This document shows, piece by piece, positions 19,866-27,515 of a DNA stretch of 64,000 nt. Positions within the stretch are counted from its first letter, which is position 1. The number at the start of each line of letters is the position of its first letter. This DNA is from Nocardia farcinica (lineage in GTDB: Bacteria > Actinomycetota > Actinomycetes > Mycobacteriales > Mycobacteriaceae). The stretch covers positions 868,001-932,000 of the forward strand of contig NZ_LN868938.1 in NCBI RefSeq assembly GCF_001182745.1, written 5' to 3'. A model generated the notes under the pieces. It was not told the origin of the DNA and did no database searches. It worked only from the letters and a program-made list of their open reading frames with translations. The translations under genes were made by a program, and so were the position numbers.

Positions 19866-19903
19866 CGGGCCCGTGCGCGAACACTGGTTCGCGCGCGGGC
19901 CCG
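19866..19903 (+). terminator. Long hairpin terminator after prcA
   Basis: Arms of 17 bases (19866-19882 and 19887-19903; beginning CGGGCCCG, ending CGGGCCCG) with one G-U pair and an ACTG loop. It begins 25 bases after the prcA stop and is one of the strongest hairpins in the window, separating pup-prcBA from pafA. Confidence 0.65.
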
Positions 19904-20006
19904 AGCCGTGTGCGCGGCCGGTGAACCGGGCAAACCACCCCGAATCGTTGCCAAGCCGTATGCGGTGCTGTTGTCCGCACCGCCCCGCCGGGGCCCGACA
20001 TGGCTG

Positions 20007-20012
20007 TAATGT
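20007..20012 (+). promoter_or_regulatory. -10 element placing the pafA transcript start at its start codon
   Basis: TAATGT followed by exactly seven bases and then the GTG start of pafA. This is the TANNNT-N6-7-start arrangement typical of leaderless actinobacterial messages. No ribosome site is visible before the gene. Confidence 0.55.
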
Positions 20013-20019
20013 CGAAGAT

Positions 20020-21378
20020 GTGCAGCGACGAATCATGGGGATCGAGACCGAGTTCGGTGTGACATGCACCTTCCACGGTCACCGTCGGCTGTCCCCCGAC
20101 GAAGTTGCCCGGTACCTGTTCCGCCGGGTGGTGTCCTGGGGCCGTAGCTCGAACGTGTTCCTCCGCAACGGTGCTCGCCTCTACCTCGACGTCGGCTCGC
20201 ATCCCGAGTACGCCACCGCCGAGTGCGACAGCCTGCACCAGCTGGTCACCCACGATCGCGCCGGTGAGCGGGTGCTCGAGGAGCTGCTCATCGACGCCGA
20301 GCAGCGGCTGGCCGAGGAGGGTATCGGCGGCGACATCTACCTGTTCAAGAACAACACCGACTCGGCGGGCAACTCCTACGGCTGCCACGAGAACTTCCTG
20401 GTGGTGCGGGCCGGCGAGTTCTCCCGGATCTCCGACGTGCTGCTGCCGTTCCTGGTCACCCGCCAGCTGATCTGCGGCGCGGGAAAGGTGTTGCAGACCC
20501 CGAAGGCGGCCACGTTCTGCCTGTCGCAGCGCGCCGAGCACATCTGGGAGGGCGTCTCCTCGGCGACCACCCGCTCGCGCCCGATCATCAACACCCGCGA
20601 CGAGCCGCACGCCGACGCCGAGAAGTACCGGCGCCTGCACGTCATCGTCGGCGACTCCAACATGTCCGAGACCACCACCATGCTCAAGGTGGGCACGGCG
20701 GCGCTGGTGCTGGAGATGATCGAGGCGGGCGTGGCCTTCCGCGACTTCGCCCTCGACAACCCGATCCGCGCCATCCGCGAGGTCAGCCACGACCTCACCG
20801 GCCGCCGCCCGGTGCGGTTGGCGGGCGGCCGCCAGGCCAGCGCCCTCGACATCCAGCGCGAGTACTACGCGCGCGCCGTCGAGCACCTGCGCAACCGCGA
20901 CCGCGATCCGCAGATCGACCAGGTCGTCGACCTGTGGGGGCGCGCCTTGGACGCGGTGGAGGCGCAGGACTTCGCCAAGGTCGACACCGAGATCGACTGG
21001 GTGATCAAGCGCAAGCTGTTCCAGCGCTACCAGGACCGCTACGACATGGAGCTGTCCGATCCCAAGATCGCCCAGCTGGACCTGGCCTACCACGACATCA
21101 AGCGCGGTCGCGGCGTGTTCGACCTGCTGCAGCGCAAGGGCCTGGCCAAGCGGATCACCGAGGACGAGGCGGTCGACGCGGCCGTGGACACCCCGCCCCA
21201 GACGACCAGGGCCAAGCTGCGCGGTGACTTCATCACCGCCGCGCAGGAGGCGGGCCGCGACTTCACCGTCGACTGGGTGCACCTCAAGCTGAACGATCAG
21301 GCCCAGCGCACCGTGCTGTGCAAGGATCCGTTCCGCTCGGTCGACGAGCGGGTGGACCGGCTGATCGCCTCGATGTGA
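20020..21378 (+). CDS. pafA: Pup-protein ligase (PafA)
   Basis: A 452-residue ligase, the same length as the M. tuberculosis enzyme, that activates the C-terminal glutamate of Pup with ATP and joins it to substrate lysines. The N-terminus [15 protein letters not shown] holds the catalytic glutamate/metal site. [38 protein letters not shown] and [27 protein letters not shown] form the active-site cradle. The protein lacks the extra loop of Dop. GTG 20020 is chosen because it matches the known N-terminus (MQRRIMG) and sits seven bases after a -10 element. Confidence 0.97.
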   Translation: MQRRIMGIETEFGVTCTFHGHRRLSPDEVARYLFRRVVSWGRSSNVFLRNGARLYLDVGSHPEYATAECDSLHQLVTHDRAGERVLEELLIDAEQRLAEEGIGGDIYLFKNNTDSAGNSYGCHENFLVVRAGEFSRISDVLLPFLVTRQLICGAGKVLQTPKAATFCLSQRAEHIWEGVSSATTRSRPIINTRDEPHADAEKYRRLHVIVGDSNMSETTTMLKVGTAALVLEMIEAGVAFRDFALDNPIRAIREVSHDLTGRRPVRLAGGRQASALDIQREYYARAVEHLRNRDRDPQIDQVVDLWGRALDAVEAQDFAKVDTEIDWVIKRKLFQRYQDRYDMELSDPKIAQLDLAYHDIKRGRGVFDLLQRKGLAKRITEDEAVDAAVDTPPQTTRAKLRGDFITAAQEAGRDFTVDWVHLKLNDQAQRTVLCKDPFRSVDERVDRLIASM

Positions 21379-21413
21379 CGCGTGAGCGGGACGCGCGTGG
21401 ATACTCTGCGGGC

Positions 21414-21797
21414 ATGACCGACACGGACGTTCTCGACGAGCTGCTCGCGGTCGAACGCGCCGGGTGGGATGCGCTGTGCGCGAGTACGGGCGCCCGCTTC
21501 TACGGCGCGGTGATGACCGACGACGCGGTGATGGTGCTGGCCAACGGGATGATCCTCGATCGCGACGGCGTGGTCGCCGCGCTCGAGCACGCCCCGCCCT
21601 GGCGCACCTACGAGATCCAGGAGCCGCGCGTGATCGACGCCGGTTCCGAGAGCGCGGTGCTGGTCTATCTGGGCATCGGCTACCGCGACGCCGCCGAGCC
21701 CGCCTTCCGTGGCTGGATGACCAGCGTCTACCGCCGCACGGCCGACGGCTGGCGACTGGCCGCCTACCAGCAGACCGAACTCGCCGAGGACCGCTAG
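21414..21797 (+). CDS. NTF2/SnoaL-like small protein (DUF4440 type)
   Basis: A 127-residue cone-shaped NTF2-like protein: N-terminal helix (LDELLAVERAGWDAL), then FYGAVMTDDAVMVLANGMILDRDGVVAAL and C-terminal strands with YRRTADGWRLAAYQQT. Such proteins bind or modify small molecules or simply stabilise other proteins; no catalytic residues can be picked here. ATG 21414 is six bases after TACTCT, compatible with a leaderless start. Lies just behind pafA with 35 bases between, so read-through is possible, but no pathway link is known. Confidence 0.78.
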   Translation: MTDTDVLDELLAVERAGWDALCASTGARFYGAVMTDDAVMVLANGMILDRDGVVAALEHAPPWRTYEIQEPRVIDAGSESAVLVYLGIGYRDAAEPAFRGWMTSVYRRTADGWRLAAYQQTELAEDR

Positions 21798-22056
21798 CGG
21801 CAGGTGGACCGGGGTGTCGCTCATCGGTGCGGACGGCGGTTGCGCCGGACGTGTTGAATCGGGACCCGGTGCGCGCCGAAATCACCGCGAGCGCGGGTGC
21901 GGCCGGCCGGAACGCGAATCGCTCGCGGTGAGAGATCGTCGAGCGCGTCATCGCAGAAGCCGTGCGTCGTGCCAGTCTGGTCGCACTACATCCCCCACGC
22001 CTCTCGACGATGCGCACTTGGGGGATTTTCTCTGTCCTGGAGCAGGAGAAGCGCCG
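21798..22056 (+). other. Intergenic region before the Abi_2 remnant
   Basis: No gene seen. It contains a small pairing (GTGCG 21962-21966 with CGCAC 21982-21986) and then the terminator-like hairpin listed separately. It could hold a small transcript ending at that hairpin; no direct evidence for one. Confidence 0.4.
21990..22026 (+). terminator. Terminator-like hairpin with T-rich tail upstream of the Abi_2 gene
   Basis: ATCCCCCA pairs with TGGGGGAT (8-bp perfect stem, 21-base loop) and is followed by TTTCTCT, an unusual T-rich tail for this genome. It could end the upstream transcript or a small RNA that lies before the Abi_2 gene. Confidence 0.5.
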
Positions 22057-22578
22057 ATGGCTCGTCCGCTGCGGCCGCGCGGATCACTACGTTTCGAGAA
22101 GCCGCCGCTGGGTCTCGACGACCTCGTGGACCGCCTCGTCGACCGCGGGCTCGCCGTACCCGATCGGGATCGGGCGCGGCGGTACTTGCGGCACATCGGC
22201 TACTACCGGCTTTCCCCGTACACGATTCCGTTCCAGCGGGGCGGGCCCGACCACCTCTTCCGTTCCGGAACGGGCTTCGACGATGTCGTGGACCTCTACG
22301 TCTTCGACCGGGCGCTGCGTCTGCTGGTCATGGATGCGCTCGAGCGGGTCGAGGTCGCGGTTCGCGCGGCGTTGACCGACCACATGTCGACGACCTACGG
22401 CGACTCGCACTGGTACATCGACGCGTCGCACTCGGTCCGCGAGTCGGTTTCCCCGCGCAGTGGGTGGGCACGCAGGCTCCACCGGCTGCTCGGCGCGAGG
22501 CCGCCGATGAATCTGCGCGGCATGGGTGTTCCGGTCGACTGGGCCGACGACCCGTTCTGGAGCCGGCGGATCTCCTGA
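22057..22578 (+). pseudogene. Abi_2 (AbiD/AbiF-like) protein with an internal deletion
   Basis: A 173-codon frame. The first two thirds match the Abi_2 family of abortive-infection proteins: FEKPPLGLDDLVDRLVDRGL, then RRYLRHIGYYRLSPYTIPFQ, and RALRLLVMDALERVEVAVRAAL ending near SHWYID. The last ~35 residues (NLRGMGVPVDWADDPFW) correspond to the extreme C-terminus of full-length members (MGFP..W...PLW). The middle of the family domain, including the HEPN R-x4-6-H nuclease motif and its flanks (roughly 120 residues), is missing, with the frame preserved. So the protein is probably inactive as an RNase. ATG 22057 follows AGCAGGAGAAG. It could still be made as a short protein. Confidence 0.65.
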
Positions 22579-22632
22579 CCGAGCCGGCCGCGGGGGCACC
22601 CGCCGCCGCGGCGCTCGGGCGGTGCGCGGCGG

Positions 22633-22929
22633 CTAGTCCTCGGCGAGGTGGCGTTCGATGGTGGCGACCTTGGCCGTCATCGCGTCGGTGACGCCGGGGC
22701 GGATGTCGGCCTTGAGCACGAGGCTGCAGCGGGGGGCGACGGCGAGGATGGCGTCGGTGGCCTCTTTGACGACGCGCATCACCTCGTCCCATTCGCCCTC
22801 GAGGGTGGTGAACATGGCGTCGGTGCGGTTGGGCAGGCCGCTGGCGCGCACCACGCGCACGGCCTCGGCCACGGCCTTGCCGACCTCGACGCCGGTGCCG
22901 AGCGGGGTGACGGAGAAGGCAACGATCAT
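22633..22929 (-). CDS. MTH1187/UPF0045-family thiamine-binding-type protein
   Basis: A 98-residue ferredoxin-fold protein of the UPF0045 (MTH1187/YkoF-like) group, members of which bind thiamine or its pyrimidine. Recognised from [44 protein letters not shown] and the C-terminal [20 protein letters not shown]. Probably a cytoplasmic tetramer. It has no thiamine genes nearby. Divergent from pafB; the start ATG at 22929 opens the first strand. Confidence 0.82.
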   Translation of the reverse strand: MIVAFSVTPLGTGVEVGKAVAEAVRVVRASGLPNRTDAMFTTLEGEWDEVMRVVKEATDAILAVAPRCSLVLKADIRPGVTDAMTAKVATIERHLAED

Positions 22930-23030
22930 CCGCCCATTCTCGCGCACCCGATGTCGCCGCCGGGCGGGCAAAAGCTGGGCAAGTGACCGGGCAATCGCGC
23001 GCCGCCGCGCACACCGCCGGGCAGGCGGAT

Positions 23031-23036
23031 TACCCT
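23031..23036 (+). promoter_or_regulatory. -10 element for a leaderless pafBC transcript
   Basis: TACCCT followed by seven bases and the GTG start of pafB (23044); no ribosome site is visible. Confidence 0.5.
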
Positions 23037-23043
23037 CTATCGC

Positions 23044-24039
23044 GTGGCGATATCCAAGGTCGAGCGGCTGATGAATCTGGTCATCGCGCTGCTGTCGACC
23101 CGTCAGTTCCTGACCGCCGAGCGGATCCGGGAGAGTGTCGCGGGCTACGAGGACTCCGCCAGCGACGAAGCGTTCAGCCGCATGTTCGAGCGCGACAAGA
23201 ACGAGCTGCGCGACCTGGGCATTCCGCTCGAGGTCGGCCCGGTCAGCCGGTTCTCCACGGTCGAGGGCTACCGCATCAACCCCGACGCCTACGCGCTGCC
23301 CGACATCGACCTCACCGACGAGGAGGCCGCCGCGGTGGCGGTGGCGGTGCAGTTGTGGGAGTCGCCGGAGCTGGCGGCCGCCGCCGAGGGCGCGGTGCTG
23401 AAGTTGCGGGCGGCGGGCATCCATGTCGAAACCGAGGCGCCGGTGGCATCGGTGCCCGCGGTTCCGGCGCGCACCCGCGGTTCCGAACCGGTGCTCGGCA
23501 AACTCCTGGCGGCGATCGACGCCGGGCAGGCGGTGCGCTTCGAGCATCGCGGCGCGGCGAACGAGCCGTTCCGGATGCGCGATGTGGAGCCGTGGGGCGT
23601 GGTGACCCATCGCGGGCGGTGGTATCTGGTCGGGCACGATCGCGACCGCGACGCGGTGCGCAGCTTCCGGCTCTCCCGCATCGCCGACGACGTGACCCCG
23701 TACGGCCCGCGCAACGCCGTGCACAAGCCGGAGGGCGTGGACCTGCGCGCCATCGTCGCGCGGGTGACCAGCACCAGCCCGGTCACCGGCACGGCGACCG
23801 TCTGGGTCGCCGACGGGCGCGGCCGGGACATCCGCAGGCTCGGCACCGTGCGGGAATCCCGCGTGGTGGCCGGGCGTCCCGGCGTCGTGCTCGAGGTGCC
23901 GGTGCGCTCGCGGGACTGGATCGCCCGCCTGGTGACCGGCCTCGGCCAGGACGCTCTGGTGCTCGCCCCCGCGGATCTGCGCGCCGACGTGATGGCCCGG
24001 CTGCGGGCGGTCGCCGAGACCACCGAGGCGCCGGCATGA
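23044..24039 (+). CDS. pafB: WYL-domain transcriptional regulator PafB
   Basis: A 331-residue protein with an N-terminal winged helix ([24 protein letters not shown]), a WYL domain in the middle ([19 protein letters not shown]) and the C-terminal WCX region. With PafC it forms the activator of the main LexA-independent DNA-damage response in mycobacteria. The pair was named for its position beside pafA but is not part of the ligase. The GTG start is seven bases after TACCCT. pafC starts 15 bases after the stop. Confidence 0.94.
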   Translation: MAISKVERLMNLVIALLSTRQFLTAERIRESVAGYEDSASDEAFSRMFERDKNELRDLGIPLEVGPVSRFSTVEGYRINPDAYALPDIDLTDEEAAAVAVAVQLWESPELAAAAEGAVLKLRAAGIHVETEAPVASVPAVPARTRGSEPVLGKLLAAIDAGQAVRFEHRGAANEPFRMRDVEPWGVVTHRGRWYLVGHDRDRDAVRSFRLSRIADDVTPYGPRNAVHKPEGVDLRAIVARVTSTSPVTGTATVWVADGRGRDIRRLGTVRESRVVAGRPGVVLEVPVRSRDWIARLVTGLGQDALVLAPADLRADVMARLRAVAETTEAPA

Positions 24040-24054
24040 CCTGGAAGGGACGCC

Positions 24055-25041
24055 ATGAGCGGTAGCAGACTGTCGGTGCGGCTCTCGCGGCTGCTCAACA
24101 TGATCCCGTACTTCATCGCCAACCCGGGTATCAGCGCCGCCGAGGCCGCCGCCGACCTGGGCGTGAGCACCAAGCAGCTGATGAGCGACCTGAACCAGCT
24201 GTGGATGTGCGGGCTGCCCGGGTACGGGCCCGGAGACCTGATCGACCTGTCCTTCTCCGAGGAGAGCATCGAGGTCACCTTCTCCGCGGGCATCGACCGC
24301 CCGCTGCGGCTGACCTCCACCGAGGCGACCGCGCTGCTGGTGGCGTTGCGCTCGATCGTGGAGATGCCCGGCATGGTCGACCCGACCGCCGCGCACGCCG
24401 CGATCGCCAAGATCGAGTCGGCCATCGCGGGTGGCGCCCCCGACGCGGCGCCGGTGGCGGCGGCGCCGAGCGCGCCGGTGGAGGCGCCCGCGGTGACGAC
24501 GGTGCGTTCGGCGCTGGCCCGCGCGCACGCGCTGCGGCTGGTCTACTACTCGGCCAGCCGCGACGAGGTCTCCGAGCGGGTGGTGGACCCGATCCGCATC
24601 CTGCTCGTCGACGACAACAGCTACCTGCAGGCCTGGTGCCGCGACGCCGAGGCGGTGCGCCTGTTCCGCTTCGACCGGATCGAGGCGGCCACCGAGCTCG
24701 ACGAACCGGCGCGGCCCCCGCGCGATGTCTCCACCGAGGCCGCCCTCGACCTGTTCCAGGACGACCCGGCCGTTCCGCTGGCGCGCCTGCTCATCCGGGC
24801 CGACCACGGCTGGTTGCTCGACCAGTACCCGATGCACAAGGTGGCCGCGCGCCCGGACGGCGGCATCGAGGCGACCATGCGGTTCGCCACGCTGGACTGG
24901 ATGGCCCGGCTGCTGCTCGGTTTCGGGTCCGGTGTGCGGGTGCTCGGGCCGCCGGAGCTGGTGGCCGCGGTGCGCGAGCGGTCCGAGGCCGCGCTCGCCG
25001 CCTATCGGGACGCGGGTCTCGCGGAAACGGACGTGGTGTGA
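24055..25041 (+). CDS. pafC: WYL-domain transcriptional regulator PafC
   Basis: A 328-residue partner of PafB. The N-terminal helix-turn-helix is in [42 protein letters not shown]. The WYL core is around [24 protein letters not shown] and [21 protein letters not shown], with the WYL triplet degenerate (LQAWC), as is usual in PafC. AAGGGACGCC precedes ATG 24055. The last codons GTG TGA overlap the start of the next gene, tying a reductase gene to the regulator operon. Confidence 0.94.
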   Translation: MSGSRLSVRLSRLLNMIPYFIANPGISAAEAAADLGVSTKQLMSDLNQLWMCGLPGYGPGDLIDLSFSEESIEVTFSAGIDRPLRLTSTEATALLVALRSIVEMPGMVDPTAAHAAIAKIESAIAGGAPDAAPVAAAPSAPVEAPAVTTVRSALARAHALRLVYYSASRDEVSERVVDPIRILLVDDNSYLQAWCRDAEAVRLFRFDRIEAATELDEPARPPRDVSTEAALDLFQDDPAVPLARLLIRADHGWLLDQYPMHKVAARPDGGIEATMRFATLDWMARLLLGFGSGVRVLGPPELVAAVRERSEAALAAYRDAGLAETDVV

Positions 25042-26084
25042 GCGAGACGGAGGAGCCGACCCGGCGGGTGCTGGTGTTCGGGGCGGGCAGCGTGGGCGTG
25101 TTCGTCGGCGGCAAGCTCGCCGCCGCCGGCGCCGAGGTGACCTTCGTGGGCAGGCCGTGGTTGATCGAGGAGATCACCGCCGCCGGACTGCACCTGACCG
25201 ACCTCGACGGCGGCGCGCAGGACGTGACGCCGGACCGGTTCCGGGTGGCGACCGAACCGGACGACGTGGGCTGCGCCGATCTGGTGCTGGTGACGGTGAA
25301 GTCCGGGGCCACGGCCGACGCGGCCAGGGCGCTGGCGGACAAGATCCGGCCGGGCACCGTGGTGCTGAGCCTGCAGAACGGCATCGGCAACGACACCGTG
25401 ATCCGGGAGATCCTGCCGTCGTGTGTGGTGCTGGCGGGCATGGTGATGTTCAACGTGGTGCGGCACGGGCCCGGCCGGTTCCATCGCGGCACCGAGGGCG
25501 GGCTGGCCGTGCAGGACGATCCGGCGCTGGCCGACCACCTCGCGCTGTTCGATCGCGCCGGACTGCCGTTGCGCAGGCACGCCGACCTGCGCCCGGTGCA
25601 GTGGGCCAAACTGCTGCTGAACCTGAACAACCCGGTCAACGCGCTGTCCGGGCGCACGTTGCGCGAGGAACTCGCCGACCGGGACTACCGCCGCTGCCTG
25701 GCGCTGGCCCAGCGCGAGGCGCTGACTGTGATGAAGCGCGCACGGATGAGTCCGGCGCGGCTCACCCCGCTGCCACCGGCGCTGATGGCGCGGTTGCTCA
25801 CCGTGCCGACGTGGCTGTTCCGGGCGGTCGCGGGCCGGGTACTGGCCATCGATCCGCACGCGCGCTCCTCGATGGCCGACGACCTCGCGGCCGGACGGCG
25901 CACCGAAATCACCTGGTTGTGTGGCGAAATCGTGGATCTCGGTGCGATGGTCGGGGTGCGGGCGCCGGTCAACGAACGGCTGATCCAGCTGATCGTCGCG
26001 GCCGAGCAGGGCGGCCGACGGGACTGGCCGTCCGGGGAGTTGCTGGCCGAGCTGCGAGCGGCCGGATCGACCACGCGACAGTGA
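25038..26084 (+). CDS. 2-dehydropantoate 2-reductase (PanE/ApbA family)
   Basis: A 348-residue NADP-dependent reductase of the ketopantoate reductase family. The Rossmann motif is [37 protein letters not shown] and [16 protein letters not shown] form the cofactor and catalytic region, including the conserved lysine in [16 protein letters not shown] and the C-terminal [21 protein letters not shown]. Catalytic residues are those of ketopantoate reductases, but several paralogues in actinobacteria have unknown substrates. It starts at GTG 25038, overlapping the pafC stop by four bases, so it is co-translated with the DNA-damage regulators. The reason for the coupling is unknown. Confidence 0.85.
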   Translation: MSETEEPTRRVLVFGAGSVGVFVGGKLAAAGAEVTFVGRPWLIEEITAAGLHLTDLDGGAQDVTPDRFRVATEPDDVGCADLVLVTVKSGATADAARALADKIRPGTVVLSLQNGIGNDTVIREILPSCVVLAGMVMFNVVRHGPGRFHRGTEGGLAVQDDPALADHLALFDRAGLPLRRHADLRPVQWAKLLLNLNNPVNALSGRTLREELADRDYRRCLALAQREALTVMKRARMSPARLTPLPPALMARLLTVPTWLFRAVAGRVLAIDPHARSSMADDLAAGRRTEITWLCGEIVDLGAMVGVRAPVNERLIQLIVAAEQGGRRDWPSGELLAELRAAGSTTRQ

Positions 26085-26189
26085 AGTCTCGGTGAACTCA
26101 CCGTGAGTGTTCGCAGTGGCCCCGGAGCCGCCGTTCGGCCACGTCGGGGTCCGGTAGCATCGGAACCACCACAGTCTTGGGAGGTACAG

Positions 26190-26453
26190 ATGTCAGGCAC
26201 GTTCAGCTGGACGCACCTGCTGATCATCGCGCTGCTGTTCGTGGTGCTCTTCGGTGCCAAGCGGCTGCCGGACGCGGCCCGTGGGCTCGGGCGCTCGCTG
26301 CGGATCTTCAAGAGCGAGGTCAACCAGATGCAGCACGAGACCCCGCAGGCGAATGCCGCGCCGGTGCAGCAGCCCGCGCAGCAGTTGCCGCCGGCGCAGC
26401 CCGCGCAGGCCCCGGCCCAGCCGGTCAACCAGGCCGAGCAGAAGTCGGCCTGA
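26190..26453 (+). CDS. tatA: Twin-arginine translocase subunit TatA
   Basis: An 87-residue TatA. It has a short periplasmic head, one membrane helix ([21 protein letters not shown]), the [24 protein letters not shown] amphipathic helix, and a long Pro/Gln/Ala tail. TatA forms the pore-like assembly of the Tat export system for folded proteins. GGGAGG precedes ATG 26190. It is followed by a 12-bp hairpin, then tatC; tatB, as usual in actinobacteria, is elsewhere. Confidence 0.95.
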   Translation: MSGTFSWTHLLIIALLFVVLFGAKRLPDAARGLGRSLRIFKSEVNQMQHETPQANAAPVQQPAQQLPPAQPAQAPAQPVNQAEQKSA

Positions 26454-26466
26454 GTCGAATGCTCCC

Positions 26467-26494
26467 ACCGGGGTGAGCCGCCGCTCACCCCGGT
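26467..26494 (+). terminator. Perfect 12-bp hairpin between tatA and tatC
   Basis: ACCGGGGTGAGC pairs perfectly with GCTCACCCCGGT around a four-base CGCC loop, starting 14 bases after the tatA stop and ending 70 bases before tatC. It could partly end transcription or protect the tatA message so that TatA is made in excess over TatC. Confidence 0.55.
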
Positions 26495-26564
26495 CAGTGC
26501 TGTTCGGCGGTAGAAACAGGCGTTCGCCCACCCGCGGCGCTCGAGCACAGGGGCAACCACTTCG

Positions 26565-27512
26565 ATGCGAATCCCGTTCGATCCTCGGCGCAGCAGGCGC
26601 AGGACGAATCCCGACGGCACCATGTCGTTGGTCGAACACCTGCAGGAGTTGCGCAGCAGGCTGCTGAAGTCGATCGCGGCCGTGCTGCTGACCACGATCT
26701 TCGGCTTCTTCTGGTACGCGCACACCCTCGGGCCGATTCCGAGCCTCGGCGACATGCTGATCGGTCCGTACTGTTCCCTGCCGCCGGAGGCACGCGCGAC
26801 GCTGACCCCCGACGGTGCCTGCCGCCTGCTGGCGACCGCCCCGTTCGAGCAGTTCATGCTGCGCCTCAAGGTCGGCTTCACCGCCGGTGTCGTGCTGGCC
26901 ACGCCGATCTGGCTGTACCAGCTGTGGGCGTTCATCACCCCCGGCCTCTACGCCAAGGAACGCAAGTACGCGATCAGCTTCGTCACCGCGGGCAGTGTGC
27001 TGTTCACCGCCGGTGCGGTGCTGGCGTACGTGGTCGTCGCGCACGCGTTGAGCTTTCTGCTCGAGATCGGCAACAACGCGCAGATCACCGCGCTGAGCGG
27101 TGCGCAGTACTTCGGCTTCATCATCCAGCTGCTGATCATCTTCGGCGTCAGCTTCGAGACGCCGCTGTTGATCATCGGGCTCAACGCCGTCGGCGTGCTC
27201 ACCTACGACAAGCTCAAGGCCTGGCGGCGCGGCATCATCTTCGGCCTGTTCTGCTTCGCCGCGGTGGTGACCCCGCAGGACCCGTTCTCGATGCTGGCAC
27301 TGGCGTTCGCGCTGACCATCCTGTTCGAGGTGGCGGTGCAGATCGCGCGGCTCACCGACCGGCGCCGCGCGCGCAAGGCGGCGATGGCGGCGCTGGCCGA
27401 CGACGAGGCGTCACCGATCGAGCAGCCCGAGCCGATCGACCCGGCCGCTGCCTTCGGCGAGCCGGCCGGAAAATCGGCACGACCGGTGTCGGACTACTCC
27501 GATACGCTCTGA
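26565..27512 (+). CDS. tatC: Twin-arginine translocase subunit TatC
   Basis: A 315-residue six-helix membrane protein that recognises twin-arginine signal peptides. The conserved cytoplasmic opening [18 protein letters not shown] contains the key glutamate. The first periplasmic loop and [36 protein letters not shown] are typical, and [17 protein letters not shown] marks the last helices. The C-terminal ~50 residues are a charged tail with [14 protein letters not shown]. No strong ribosome site before ATG 26565. The helY -10 element lies within its last codons. Confidence 0.94.
   Translation: MRIPFDPRRSRRRTNPDGTMSLVEHLQELRSRLLKSIAAVLLTTIFGFFWYAHTLGPIPSLGDMLIGPYCSLPPEARATLTPDGACRLLATAPFEQFMLRLKVGFTAGVVLATPIWLYQLWAFITPGLYAKERKYAISFVTAGSVLFTAGAVLAYVVVAHALSFLLEIGNNAQITALSGAQYFGFIIQLLIIFGVSFETPLLIIGLNAVGVLTYDKLKAWRRGIIFGLFCFAAVVTPQDPFSMLALAFALTILFEVAVQIARLTDRRRARKAAMAALADDEASPIEQPEPIDPAAAFGEPAGKSARPVSDYSDTL
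27503..27508 (+). promoter_or_regulatory. -10 element for helY within the end of tatC
   Basis: TACGCT, seven bases before the helY GTG. It fits the leaderless pattern seen at pafA and pafB and lies inside the tatC coding region. Confidence 0.45.
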
Positions 27513-27515
27513 ACG

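Noticed and set aside
21464..21931. Arginine-rich frame over the NTF2-like gene
   Set aside because: Shadow frame lacking conserved motifs; the NTF2-like frame has recognisable structure and a promoter.
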